NCBI RefSeq assembly: GCF_011734195.1
Contig: NZ_JAANTH010000003.1
Location: forward strand, 186,001 to 250,000
DNA length: 64,000 nt
Direction: 5' to 3'
Origin: Halobacterium sp. R2-5
GTDB taxonomy: Archaea > Halobacteriota > Halobacteria > Halobacteriales > Halobacteriaceae
Shown: positions 42,818 to 51,462 of the stretch, in pieces
Layout: each line of letters opens with the position of its first letter
Position numbering within the stretch: position 1 is the stretch's first letter
The notes under the pieces: generated by a model
Told to the model about the DNA's origin: nothing
What the model saw: the letters and a program-made list of their open reading frames with translations, nothing else
Database searches by the model: none
Program-made: the position numbers and the translations under genes

Positions 42818-44062
42818 ATGAGCGACGATCGGTCTTCTTCCCGTTCCAAAAGCTCTCTCAACGACAGCTTCGAGCGCTACCTCCAAGACAAGGGGAAAGG
42901 CCGTGGGGGCGATGGGGGGAACTACCGACGTAACGCTGCACGCGAGCTCGAGCGGTTCGCCGAGTGGGCCGCGGGCGACCGCGGCGACGATGACTGGACC
43001 GGGATCGTCCCCGACGACGTCGACCGGAAACCGACCTTCGACGATCTCGACGAACGCGTCTTCCGGGAGTACGCTCGGCATCTCGGTGGAGATCGGGGAC
43101 TCAAGCAGAACACGGTACAAACCTATTATCGCTATATCTCTGCGTGGTGTGGCTGGTGTGTCAACGAGGGCTATCTCGACGCGCATTATGCGCAGCGGGC
43201 GAGTGCGATGGCGCCGTTGCCGGAGGACGACGGCCGAAAGCCCGGTGACCAGCAGGCCTGGACGTCCGAACAGCGCCACGCTCTCACCCGCTACGTCGAC
43301 GAACGGGCCCGCGACGCCGTCGAAGCGTACACGACACTCCCGGAGGATACCAAGCCCCTCGACAAGCAGCGAGCACGCTACGCGGCGCTGAAGGCGGCTC
43401 GTGACCGGGCGCTGGTGTTCATTCTCGCGTACACCGCTGTCCGCGTCGGGGAACTTCTCCGGGATCCGAACGATCCGCGTCGACGTGGCGTCCGCTGGGA
43501 GGACCTCTCGCTCGACGAGGGGAGTATGGACGTCTACCGGAAGAAACAGCAGTGGGATGCCGCGAGTCTCCCTGACCCGGTGATCTCGCCGCTACGGAGC
43601 TACCGCCAGTTGATGGACCCACCGACGGAGCGCTGGCCGGTGTTTCCCACGTTCGACCAGCGGACGCTCGCAGGGCTCGTCCAGGATGGGCTCGCCGACC
43701 GAGGGGAACATACGGAGGCAATCGCCGAACGCCGTGAGGAGTACGCTCGCGACCTCCTCCTGGCGCTCGATGAGGATATTCGGCCGCCCTCGATTACGAC
43801 GGACGGCGCACGCTCGATTCTCCAGCGACTCTCAGAGGCCGCAGAGATAGACATCGACCATCCGAAACACGATTACCTTGCTCCACACGGCGGCCGGCGT
43901 GGAATGGGTGAAGTTCTCGTTCGAGCATTCGGATACACGGTTGCCGCCCGGTATCTCGACAATTCAGAGGAGATGGTGAGAGAGCGGTATTCACATATCG
44001 AGGCCGGAGAACTCGGTGATGTCGCTACTGAGGCGCTCGAGGAGATCGATAGTATACCGTAG
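42818..44062 (+). CDS. Tyrosine recombinase/integrase 2
   Basis: 414 residues from the ATG at 42818. It is a close paralogue of the protein at 15180; differences cluster in the first 20 residues, around residues 170-190, and around 285-300. Catalytic residues are intact: AYTAVRVGELLR, HGGRRGMGEVLVRAFGY and VRERYSHIEAGE. Two recombinases this similar on one molecule could act on each other's sites and drive inversion or deletion of the 27 kb between them. It lies directly behind the PIN toxin gene. Confidence 0.92.
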   Translation: MSDDRSSSRSKSSLNDSFERYLQDKGKGRGGDGGNYRRNAARELERFAEWAAGDRGDDDWTGIVPDDVDRKPTFDDLDERVFREYARHLGGDRGLKQNTVQTYYRYISAWCGWCVNEGYLDAHYAQRASAMAPLPEDDGRKPGDQQAWTSEQRHALTRYVDERARDAVEAYTTLPEDTKPLDKQRARYAALKAARDRALVFILAYTAVRVGELLRDPNDPRRRGVRWEDLSLDEGSMDVYRKKQQWDAASLPDPVISPLRSYRQLMDPPTERWPVFPTFDQRTLAGLVQDGLADRGEHTEAIAERREEYARDLLLALDEDIRPPSITTDGARSILQRLSEAAEIDIDHPKHDYLAPHGGRRGMGEVLVRAFGYTVAARYLDNSEEMVRERYSHIEAGELGDVATEALEEIDSIP

Positions 44063-44098
44063 TAACATATTTCGAGTGTGAGGGGTAGACCGTCGCGT

Positions 44099-44752
44099 TC
44101 ACACCGCGTCGACGGTGAACAGCGAGTCGTCGCTGAGGACGACCTGTACCCGGCGGTGCCAGGCGTCAGCAAAGGCCTCCCGTTGCTGGTCGCTTGCCGA
44201 TCCGTTGAGAATCCCCTGGAGGTTCCCGATCGCGGGTCCACCGCCAGGAACGTCGCTGACGTGGTAGGCTACTTCGACGGTCTCGTCCGTGTCGGTTCGC
44301 CGGAACCGGAACGTCGGGTCCGCCGTGTCCGGGTCGAACGCGTCGAAGTGCAGGAGGTCGCGGCGGCCGCCATAGCCGCCGGCGAGCCCGCTGAATCCGT
44401 CATCGCCGGTCGCGCCAGTCACGTACGAGATGATACGGCTCATCACGCCGTACGCAGCATCGTCCCGCGGGCCGGCCGCCTGGACCTCGATATCGCTCCG
44501 GACTGGATAGTCGTCGGGATACAGGGCGTCGAGTCCGAACTGGACGATCCGGTAGGCGCCCGAGGCAGTCGGACAGGAGTGTCCCGCCTCTTTCACCGCG
44601 TCTCTATAGGTGATGACGAACGGCTCGCCCGGTTCGAGGACACCGAGGGCCTCCGCGACGGGGTCGCGGATCTCGATCGGATCGACGTCGTAGTCGACCT
44701 GCCAGTTGGTTCTCGTCTGGGTCGCGTCAGCCGTAGTGGAATTCGATGTCAT
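44099..44752 (-). CDS. FmdE-like domain protein (metal-associated)
   Basis: 217 residues. EPGEPFVITYRDAVKEAGHS then CPTASGAYRIVQFGLDALYP resembles the FmdE-type start (GHSCP motif with closely spaced His and Cys), a metal-binding element. The C-terminal half (FRFRRTDTDETVEVAYHVSD) is beta-rich. No signal peptide. It follows the P1B ATPase at 44790 by 37 bp on the same strand, so it is probably co-transcribed and linked to metal handling. Confidence 0.6.
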   Translation of the reverse strand: MTSNSTTADATQTRTNWQVDYDVDPIEIRDPVAEALGVLEPGEPFVITYRDAVKEAGHSCPTASGAYRIVQFGLDALYPDDYPVRSDIEVQAAGPRDDAAYGVMSRIISYVTGATGDDGFSGLAGGYGGRRDLLHFDAFDPDTADPTFRFRRTDTDETVEVAYHVSDVPGGGPAIGNLQGILNGSASDQQREAFADAWHRRVQVVLSDDSLFTVDAV

Positions 44753-44789
44753 GAGTAGTGTTGGTGGTGGTTGTATTCGTGTCTCGTGG

Positions 44790-46709
44790 TCAGTAGCGGA
44801 GCAGTCGCATCCCGTTGAGGATGACGAGGAGGACGCTGGCCTCGTGAACGAGCATCCCGGCGGCGAGCGTGACGTAGCTGGTGAGCACGCCCGCGAGGAG
44901 GACGGTCACGGTCAGCACCGCGAGCCCGACGTTCTCGAGGACGTTCCAGCGCGTCGCCTTGCTGAGTTTGACCGCGTACGGGATCCGTTCGAGGTCGTCG
45001 GCCATCAACGCCATATCTGCCGTCTCGATGGCGGTGTCCGTTCCCGCAGCACCCATCGCGATGCCGACGTCGGCAGTGGCCAGCGACGGCGCGTCGTTGA
45101 TGCCGTCGCCGACCATCGCGACGACGTGGCCGTCGGCCTGGTAGCCCTCGATGACGGACTGCTTGTCCTCGGGGAGGAGTTCGGCACGGTACTCGTCGAT
45201 ACCGACCTCCTCGGCAACGGCAGCGGCCGTCCGCTCGTTGTCGCCGGTGAGCATCACCGTCTCGATGCCAGCGTCTTGGAGCGCCGCGACGACCCCAGGA
45301 GCGGCCTCCCGGAGCTCGTCCCGCATCGCAATCGCGCCGATGATGTCCCCGTCCCGAACGACGTGGACGACTGTCTCGCCGCACCCCTCACGCTCGCGGA
45401 CGTAGTCGGCGACCCGGCTGGGGACGTCAATGTCGCGGTCGGCCAGCAGTGCGCGGTTGCCGACAACAACTTCCTGGCCATCGGCGTGGGCGATGACGCC
45501 CTTGCCAGCGACTACGTCGAAGTCATCCGGATCGGGGACCGACTGGCGCCCCGCGTCCGTATCGTCCGCCTGGGCGACCGTCGTTCCGCCGTCCGTCGCG
45601 GCGGTCGGGCCCTCGCGGGCCGCGTCGACGATGGCGTCAGCGAGGTGGTGTTCGCTCTTCTTCTCGGCGGTCGCCGCGAGTGAGAGGACCTCCTCATCAG
45701 CAACGCCGAACCCCTCGACGTCGGCGACGGTGGTCTCGCCCTTCGTGAGCGTTCCCGTCTTGTCGAAGGCGACAAGGTCGATCTTGCCGGCGCGTTCGAG
45801 GTGTTCACCGCCCTTCATCAGCACGCCAGACCGAGCGGCGTTGCCAATGGCCGAGACGATGCTGACCGGCGGCCCGATGACGAGCGCCCCGGGACAGCCG
45901 ATGACCAACAGGGTCAGCGACAGGATCGCGTTCTGCGTGACGGCGTACGCACCGATAGCGAGCACGATGACGGCCGGCGTGTAGTACTTCGCGAACCGGT
46001 CGATGAGACTCTCCGTGGGCGACTGAGCCTCCTGGGCCTCCTCGACGCGACGGATGATCCGTTCGAGCGTCGTATCCGAGCCCGCACCTGTCGTCCGGAT
46101 CTCCAGTGCCCCTTCTTGATTGACCGTCCCGGCGTAAACCTCGTCGCCGTCGGCCTTGTGGACGGGCGCGCTCTCGCCGGTGACTGGTGCTTGGTTGACG
46201 GCGCTCTCGCCGTCGACGACGGTACCGTCGACTGGAATCTTCCCGCCCGGCTTTACGACGACGGCTTCGCCTTCTTCGACCTCGCGGGCGGGGACCTCCT
46301 GGAGTTCCCCGTCGCGACGGACGGTCGCCGTGTCGGGCGTCATCTCCAGCAGCTCCTGGAGGGCTGTCCGGGTCTTCCGCATCGTCCGTCCCTCGAGGTA
46401 ACTGCCGAGGCTGAACAGGAAGACGACGGCCGCGGCCTCCCAGTACTCGCCGATGACGATGGCACCGATAGCGGCCAGCGTCACCAGCGTCTTGATGCCG
46501 AGCGTCCGGTTAGTAACCTCGTGGTAGGCGGTCTTGGCGATGTCGTAGCCACCCACGATCGTCGCGAGGACGAGGATGGCGGCGCTTGCCATATCGAAAC
46601 TCGTGACGTAGCCCAGACTCCAGCCACCGCCATAGAGGAGTCCGCTCGTCGCCGTGACGATGGCTTTCCGGTGTTTCCGGTAGTACTGCGTGATCGACTG
46701 TTTGTTCAT
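44790..46709 (-). CDS. Heavy-metal P1B-type ATPase with CPG motif
   Basis: 639 residues from the ATG at 46709; it has no N-terminal metal domain of its own. The transmembrane metal site is VIGCPGALVIGPPVS near residue 272, i.e. CPG instead of the common CPC. The phosphorylation site [10 protein letters not shown] is near residue 315, TGDNERT follows and GDGINDAPSLA is the hinge. HHL in EKKSEHHLADAI corresponds to the HP-like nucleotide-site motif. It should export a heavy metal; the CPG form makes the ion uncertain. The HMA protein at 46714 ends five bases before its start. Confidence 0.9.
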   Translation of the reverse strand: MNKQSITQYYRKHRKAIVTATSGLLYGGGWSLGYVTSFDMASAAILVLATIVGGYDIAKTAYHEVTNRTLGIKTLVTLAAIGAIVIGEYWEAAAVVFLFSLGSYLEGRTMRKTRTALQELLEMTPDTATVRRDGELQEVPAREVEEGEAVVVKPGGKIPVDGTVVDGESAVNQAPVTGESAPVHKADGDEVYAGTVNQEGALEIRTTGAGSDTTLERIIRRVEEAQEAQSPTESLIDRFAKYYTPAVIVLAIGAYAVTQNAILSLTLLVIGCPGALVIGPPVSIVSAIGNAARSGVLMKGGEHLERAGKIDLVAFDKTGTLTKGETTVADVEGFGVADEEVLSLAATAEKKSEHHLADAIVDAAREGPTAATDGGTTVAQADDTDAGRQSVPDPDDFDVVAGKGVIAHADGQEVVVGNRALLADRDIDVPSRVADYVREREGCGETVVHVVRDGDIIGAIAMRDELREAAPGVVAALQDAGIETVMLTGDNERTAAAVAEEVGIDEYRAELLPEDKQSVIEGYQADGHVVAMVGDGINDAPSLATADVGIAMGAAGTDTAIETADMALMADDLERIPYAVKLSKATRWNVLENVGLAVLTVTVLLAGVLTSYVTLAAGMLVHEASVLLVILNGMRLLRY

Positions 46710-46713
46710 GGTG

Positions 46714-46929
46714 CTAGGCGGGCTGGGGCGTGTACCCCTGGTTTTCGATGGTCTCTGCGAAGCCGTCGGGGTCAGCGACGCTGTCGTCGTACTCGATCTC
46801 GACGCGACCGGTCGCGTAGTGGACTTCGACGTGCTGGACGCCGTCGACGTTCGAGAGGGCACGCTCGACGGTGCTCGCACAGGTCGGGCAGTCGAAGTCG
46901 AGGACGCGGAACTGGGTTGTGTCGCTCAT
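46714..46929 (-). CDS. Heavy-metal-associated (HMA/CopZ-like) chaperone
   Basis: 71 residues from the ATG at 46929. FRVLDFDCPTCASTVERALS carries the CxxC metal site in an HMA ferredoxin-like fold, with VEIEYDDSVADPDGFAETIE behind. It lies five bases before the P1B ATPase, which lacks its own HMA domain, so it probably serves as its detached metal chaperone. Confidence 0.9.
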   Translation of the reverse strand: MSDTTQFRVLDFDCPTCASTVERALSNVDGVQHVEVHYATGRVEIEYDDSVADPDGFAETIENQGYTPQPA

Positions 46930-47128
46930 TACAGCTTGAGGTAGTGCCCGCACCCCAATAAGTATTTTTTAGATGATATGTTTGGATACTGGGGCGGGTC
47001 ATTGGAACAGTCAAACGGGTCGTCTAGGGCTTTCGCCCTCGTGGTTCCGTCCGAGACTCGTTCTTCGGTGGACGCCTCTTCGCCCGCATCCCGCTACCTT
47101 TTCCCTCCTGCTTACTCTCAGTTCCTGT

Positions 47129-47659
47129 ATGAGTAGTTTCGGTACCGACCACCGTCTCGACGACATCGCGGTTCGTGATACCCGGATTTCGGACGCCATT
47201 GATGAACCGATGCGGGCGATGATCCTCGACATTCTGTCCGAGGAGGCCCTGACTGCGACCGAGGTCCACGAACGCCTCGAAAATCGCGGCGTCGACCGGA
47301 CGGAGAACACGGTCCGCCACCACATCAACGAGCTCCGAGACGCGGACCTCGTCGACGTCGTCCGCTTCGAGGAGGGACGCGGTGGGACCACGAAGTACTA
47401 TCACGCGAACACGATCGTCCTCTCGTACTCCTTGCCGGACTCGACCGACGCCGCCGTCGAAGAGATGATCGACGCCGTCCAGCCCCAGATAACGGACGCG
47501 CTCGCCACGCTCACCGACGAGTACGACGACACGATCGAGGAGATCGTCGCGGACATGCAACCCTGCGAGCACTGTCGGACACAAAAATATGAGACGTACG
47601 TGCTTTTGACTATCCTGCGACGGGCGTTCGTTCGTGCTCACCGAGATGAAACTCAATAA
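47129..47659 (+). CDS. ArsR-type winged-helix metalloregulator
   Basis: 176 residues from the ATG at 47129. The HTH reads ALTATEVHERLENRGVDRTE then NTVRHHINELRDADLVDVVR. The C-terminal segment MQPCEHCRTQKYETYV has a CxxC that could sense metal. It is divergent from the HMA-ATPase operon, with 199 bp between starts, so it probably controls that operon. Confidence 0.85.
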   Translation: MSSFGTDHRLDDIAVRDTRISDAIDEPMRAMILDILSEEALTATEVHERLENRGVDRTENTVRHHINELRDADLVDVVRFEEGRGGTTKYYHANTIVLSYSLPDSTDAAVEEMIDAVQPQITDALATLTDEYDDTIEEIVADMQPCEHCRTQKYETYVLLTILRRAFVRAHRDETQ

Positions 47660-47824
47660 CTATCCACAGCCACCGCGGTATTACTATTCAGAATCGTAAG
47701 CTGAGAGAGCCCACATCTATTCGATTCGAAGGCACGCTCACACAGTGGTGATTGGGAATAGCCTGACGAACGAAATCGAGTACACAGGCTTGGAGTATCC
47801 GCATCGTGGTGAATACTCGTTGGC

Positions 47825-48178
47825 TCACTCCGACCGTTCGAGTCGCTCGCGGCGGGATTCGAACTCTTCGTCAGTGAGGTCGCCGCGAGCGTACGCCGTG
47901 CGGAGTTCCTCCATCGCGGGGTCTTGAGATGTCTGGCTTTCGTTCGCGCGTCGGAAGACGAGGTAGCCACCGCCGAGGAGGATGAGGAGGAAGATGAGCG
48001 GGACGAGCATCCCGACGAGCGGCCACCACCCACCAGTACCGCCATACTGCCCCATCATCCCGCCATAACCCATCATCCCGCCGAATCCCATCCCCATCGT
48101 GAGCAACGGGAGCAAGATGATCGCTCCGAGTACCAGGAGAACGATGGTCGTGGTGTCGAGCTGGTTCGACGAAGCCAT
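47825..48178 (-). CDS. SHOCT-domain membrane protein (copy 1)
   Basis: 117 residues. One N-terminal helix (IVLLVLGAIILLPLLTMGMG), a Gly/Met-rich loop (FGGMMGYGGMMGQYGG), a second helix (LVGMLVPLIFLLILLGGGYL), then the SHOCT motif LRTAYARGDLTDEEFESRRE. The Met/Gly-rich loop recalls copper-handling proteins. It lies six bases after the DUF302 gene, same strand. Confidence 0.85.
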   Translation of the reverse strand: MASSNQLDTTTIVLLVLGAIILLPLLTMGMGFGGMMGYGGMMGQYGGTGGWWPLVGMLVPLIFLLILLGGGYLVFRRANESQTSQDPAMEELRTAYARGDLTDEEFESRRERLERSE

Positions 48179-48184
48179 CGAAGA

Positions 48185-48601
48185 TCAGGCCTCCGACGCG
48201 GACTTTTGTTCGTCGGTAACGGCCGAGAGAACACGCTCGAAACGCTCGTCGACCTCGTTCGCGATCGAGTCGAGCGCATCGTTGTCCGCGATACCGACCA
48301 ATTGCTTCGGGTCGACGGCACTCACGACGATCTCGCCGTCGTCGGTTTCGTAGACGATGACGTTACACGGGAGGAGTGCGCCGAGTTCGATTTCTTCGGT
48401 CAGCCCCTCGTACGCCAGCGGGGGATTGCATGCACCGAGAATGCGATACTGGCGGAATTCTTCGCCGAGTTTCTCCTCGAGCGTCGCCTGGATGTCGATG
48501 TCACAGAGGACGCCGAATCCTTCGTCTTCGAGCGCCGCGATTGTCGCGTCGACGACGTCGTCGAACTCACCGGTGACTGAAGTCTGTATTGTGTATTCCA
48601 T
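48185..48601 (-). CDS. DUF302 family protein
   Basis: 138 residues. AALEDEGFGVLCDIDIQATL and YRILGACNPPLAYEGL are the classic DUF302 signatures (with the conserved GACNPP), then ALLPCNVIVYETDDG. The fold resembles TATA-binding-like sandwiches; function unknown, often found beside copper and redox genes, as here. First of a pair with the SHOCT protein at 47825. Confidence 0.92.
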   Translation of the reverse strand: MEYTIQTSVTGEFDDVVDATIAALEDEGFGVLCDIDIQATLEEKLGEEFRQYRILGACNPPLAYEGLTEEIELGALLPCNVIVYETDDGEIVVSAVDPKQLVGIADNDALDSIANEVDERFERVLSAVTDEQKSASEA

Positions 48602-48696
48602 GGAATATCATACCCCGTCCACGGGGTTAACTGTTGGGTGCCGCAACGGCGGGCGTTGGGGGTGTGGTGCACCGGTTAGAACAGCAGCTGTTCCGG

Positions 48697-49053
48697 TCAT
48701 CTGGTGCGTTCGAGCTGTTTTCGCCGTCGATCAAATTCATCGTCCGAGAGCTCCCCGCGGGCGTAGCGCTCGCGGAGAACCGACAGCGACTGCTCATCGT
48801 TCTCACCGGATTCTCGGTTGAGGAGCGCGTAGACGAGATAGGTCGGAACGGCGATGAGGAGCCCCATCCAGAGGAGTCCCCAGAGCCCCATCGCTCCGCC
48901 GAAGAGGCCCCAGCCGCCCCCCATCATGCCGCCGTCGTAGCTCCCGCTCCCGTGGGCAGCAGCCGTTCCAGTCGCCGCGACCAGTAGCGGGACGGCGAGG
49001 ATCGCGAGTCGCCGAGCAGTGCGTCCGATGTGAGTGGTGAGTTCCGTCATCAT
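48697..49053 (-). CDS. SHOCT-domain membrane protein (copy 2)
   Basis: 118 residues. A signal-like N-terminus (LAILAVPLLVAATGTAAAHG), a Gly/Met stretch (GGMMGGGWGLFGGAMGLWG), one helix, then LRERYARGELSDDEFDRRRK, the SHOCT motif. It is a paralogue of the protein at 47825, with which it shares overall layout. It is the second gene after the small secreted protein at 49110. Confidence 0.83.
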   Translation of the reverse strand: MMTELTTHIGRTARRLAILAVPLLVAATGTAAAHGSGSYDGGMMGGGWGLFGGAMGLWGLLWMGLLIAVPTYLVYALLNRESGENDEQSLSVLRERYARGELSDDEFDRRRKQLERTR

Positions 49054-49109
49054 CTTGCGTTGGTGAGGTGTGGTGTTCGATTGGACCGATCGAAACGGGC
49101 GCGGGGCCG

Positions 49110-49430
49110 TCAGCAGTGGCCCTGCCCGTTCGTCCCACCGGGGTGTTCGTCGTTAGCCCCGTCGTGGTATTCCTCGTCAGCCATGTCCTGGGCCATCTCG
49201 TCGACGGTCACACCCATGTGCGACTCCATCCACTCGACAGCACCTGGACCCATGTGTTCGGTCATCTGTGCCTCCATCCACGTGGCCCAGTCATCTGCGG
49301 TGGCATTGTCCGTGGGCGCGTCGTCAGCGGTCGTGTCGTTGCCGTGGGCGCTGACCACGGGCGCGGCGAACGCGAGTCCGACGATCGCGAGGGCCACGAG
49401 CAGCCAGCGGCCGAGTGTGACGTTGGTCAT
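49110..49430 (-). CDS. Small secreted protein, His/Met/Asp-rich
   Basis: 106 residues. A signal peptide (LLVALAIVGLAFAAPVVSAH) is followed by an acidic domain rich in Met, Glu, Asp and His, ending EYHDGANDEHPGGTNGQGHC. The Met and His spacing (MEAQMTEHMGPGAVEWMESH) suggests metal binding outside the cell. No named domain. It is surrounded by SHOCT and copper genes. Confidence 0.68.
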   Translation of the reverse strand: MTNVTLGRWLLVALAIVGLAFAAPVVSAHGNDTTADDAPTDNATADDWATWMEAQMTEHMGPGAVEWMESHMGVTVDEMAQDMADEEYHDGANDEHPGGTNGQGHC

Positions 49431-49752
49431 TGTTTTTCCCCTCGGTTATTCGTAGGACTGCTCGGGAGTTATCGATGTGGGTGTGAACCCACGCAGGAGA
49501 ACGTTCGAGAACATGTATAGGACGTTCTAACCGTTTTTCAGAGATAGGACCGTTCGTCCGGGCCGAATTCGCCGGATTGGCACGCAATCCTCCCCCGGGA
49601 CAAAACCACGACCACACGAACGGCAGCGTGACCGACCCGAAACCAGGTCATTCGACGTATTCTACGACAAGCGCTATCCCCGTATCGAGATTGTGCAGAT
49701 TGTGATAGTGGAACAACGGTTTGGACGGGGCTGGACTCGTGGGAGCGGTCCG
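49431..49752. other. Intergenic stretch
   Basis: 322 bp between the secreted-protein gene and the regulator. Apart from the small oxidase tail described at 49648, I see no gene or repeat. Confidence 0.4.
49648..49735 (-). pseudogene. Possible multicopper oxidase C-terminal tail
   Basis: The frame opens right after the stop of the gene at 49753 and ends LFHYHNLHNLDTGIALVVEY. The HxHxxHxxxxGI-type pattern recalls the C-terminal type-1 copper signature HCHxxxHxxxGM of multicopper oxidases, with Tyr in place of Cys. Only about 27 codons remain. Confidence 0.4.
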
Positions 49753-50346
49753 CTAGTTCGCCTGTTCTCGTTGTAGGTCGTCGCTCGGATAGATGCGATA
49801 CGTCCGCCCTTGGCGCTCCCGGTACAGCAGGCCACGCTTCTCGAGAGCGCTCACCGTCTGACTGACCTTGCTCTTCGAGAAGTCCGAGCGGTCCCTGAGT
49901 TCGATCTGTGTGACGCCGGGCGAGGAGAGAACTGGTTCGAGGATACGGCGTTCATCCTCCGGCAAGAGGTCTAATACGCGAGCCTGTGGCTGAGCCTCTG
50001 GATTGATATCCCCCGCTAGTTGGGTGTCCCCATCCGGTGATTCGGCACTCTCAGAATCGGTCGGATTCGCCATCTCCATCTGTGAGCGATCGGGTACGTC
50101 TGTGCTACTGAGTTCGTCCCGCACCACGAGATACCCCCCACCGATGACGGCCGAGACGAGGAGGGTGCCGAGGACATACCAGAGCGGATTCGTTCCATGA
50201 ACCGTTCCCATCGACGTGCCCATCATCGATCCCATCTGGTTGAAGGCCTGCTGTTGCTGGTACGCTTGCCAGCTGAGCACCCCGCCGACGATGAGGACGG
50301 CAGCGACCAAGCCACCGACTACTGTATCGGCTTGCCGTCGATTCAT
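49753..50346 (-). CDS. Membrane-anchored winged-helix regulator
   Basis: 197 residues. Two N-terminal helices (VVGGLVAAVLIVGGVLSW; NPLWYVLGTLLVSAVIGGGY) flank a Met-rich outer loop (MGSMMGTSMGTVHG). An acidic linker follows, then a cytoplasmic winged helix: SPGVTQIELRDRSDFSKSKV, then LEKRGLLYRERQGRTYRIYP. It could sense an outside signal, possibly copper through the Met loop, and regulate transcription from the membrane. Its ATG follows directly after the stop of the frameshifted gene upstream. Confidence 0.8.
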   Translation of the reverse strand: MNRRQADTVVGGLVAAVLIVGGVLSWQAYQQQQAFNQMGSMMGTSMGTVHGTNPLWYVLGTLLVSAVIGGGYLVVRDELSSTDVPDRSQMEMANPTDSESAESPDGDTQLAGDINPEAQPQARVLDLLPEDERRILEPVLSSPGVTQIELRDRSDFSKSKVSQTVSALEKRGLLYRERQGRTYRIYPSDDLQREQAN

Positions 50347-50640
50347 CTATCCCACCTGGATTCGCCGAGGTACTTGCTCATGCATGAGCGTTTGTGAGAC
50401 ATCACTGTACCGGTTGTGGTTGACAAACGCAATATCCGGTGCTGTCTGGCCGCGGTACTGGCTGGGGGAGCCGAGGCCACGGCGATACACGTAGAGGAGG
50501 AAGCCAGAGAGGGCGAACGCGATGATGTTGCGGTAGAAGTGTAGTTGGGTGCCCCGGCGATGGGGATGACGAGCCCCGTGCTGATCGCCAACGCGGCGGC
50601 TACCCTGGCGTAACCACCTACGCCACTGGTCTTTGTCGAG
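50347..50640 (-). pseudogene. Membrane protein with frameshift
   Basis: One frame gives GYARVAAALAISTGLVIPIA then GAPNY. After a one-base slip near 50535 another gives FYRNIIAFALSGFLLYVYRR then SPSQYRGQTAPDIAFVNHNR, ending at 50347. The two halves make a plausible two-helix protein with no named family. It sits between the membrane gene at 50647 and the regulator at 49753 in one minus-strand operon. A sequencing slip cannot be excluded. Confidence 0.5.
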
Positions 50641-50646
50641 TCAGCG

Positions 50647-51333
50647 TTACAGCAGCGAACCGATGATCACGAAGAGGTAGTAGACCCCGACGTAGCTGGC
50701 GTTGATCGTACAGCCGATGCCGATGCCGCCGACGAGCGCGTTCTTCCGTACCCAGTAATAACTCGAGGCGAACATAACCGCCTCTGCGACGACGATGAAC
50801 AGGGGTGCGTGCCCGATCCAGCCCAGTGGGGCTGTCAGATACGTCCAACCACCGCCCTGGCTTGCGAGTGACTCGTAGCCACTCTCCGCGACGAACGCGA
50901 ATATCGCCGGTCCGAGATACGCCGCCGACGTTCCATACTCGTCGGATAAGCGCAGCCCTACGTATCCCATGAACGCGATGAGGATCGCCCACGCGAATGG
51001 CATGTACGCTGGGGAGCGAAGCAGGAACGGGTACCCCGAAGGGTAGACGAGCGTCCCGGCGACAGCAACAAGAAAGTAGTCTCCGAGCAACTCGAGGAAC
51101 CCACCTATCGTTCCGATAGCGAGGAGATGCTTCACCGTCGTGTCATAGCGAGCGTAGACGGCGCCGATTCCGTAGGAAGCGAACGCGTACACGTACGAGA
51201 GGGCTGTCGACTGGACAAAGAGGAAGTTGTGGTAGTAGGCGACGATGGTGACGAGCATCCAACCACCGACGAAGATATCGCGGGACGTGAGTCGAGCATA
51301 GAGACCGTCTGCGCGTGTCGTATTGCGCGACAT
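50647..51333 (-). CDS. Multi-pass membrane protein of unknown function
   Basis: 228 residues with about six or seven hydrophobic helices, e.g. FVGGWMLVTIVAYYHNFLFV, LLAIGTIGGFLELLGDYFLV and GWIGHAPLFIVVAEAVMFAS. Charged residues (GGFLELLGDYF, VAESGYES) fall inside helices, so a transport or sensing role is possible. No family I can name with confidence, though DUF6989 is a candidate. First gene of a minus-strand operon leading to the membrane regulator at 49753. Confidence 0.72.
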   Translation of the reverse strand: MSRNTTRADGLYARLTSRDIFVGGWMLVTIVAYYHNFLFVQSTALSYVYAFASYGIGAVYARYDTTVKHLLAIGTIGGFLELLGDYFLVAVAGTLVYPSGYPFLLRSPAYMPFAWAILIAFMGYVGLRLSDEYGTSAAYLGPAIFAFVAESGYESLASQGGGWTYLTAPLGWIGHAPLFIVVAEAVMFASSYYWVRKNALVGGIGIGCTINASYVGVYYLFVIIGSLL

Positions 51334-51462
51334 CTCAATCCCTGGGGGTCTGCTGTGGTCTGTTGCCGCTGCGTTTTAGTCTCGGTATCGGTGACGTGGC
51401 GCCTTCTCTTCTACCAGTTCGTGGAAATACCCTTTAGGATTATAGTATCGATGTGGCGTGGA

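Noticed and set aside
44706-46961. Large plus-strand frames opposite the CPG-type ATPase
   Set aside because: Arg/Asp-rich shadows; the ATPase motifs lie on the minus strand.
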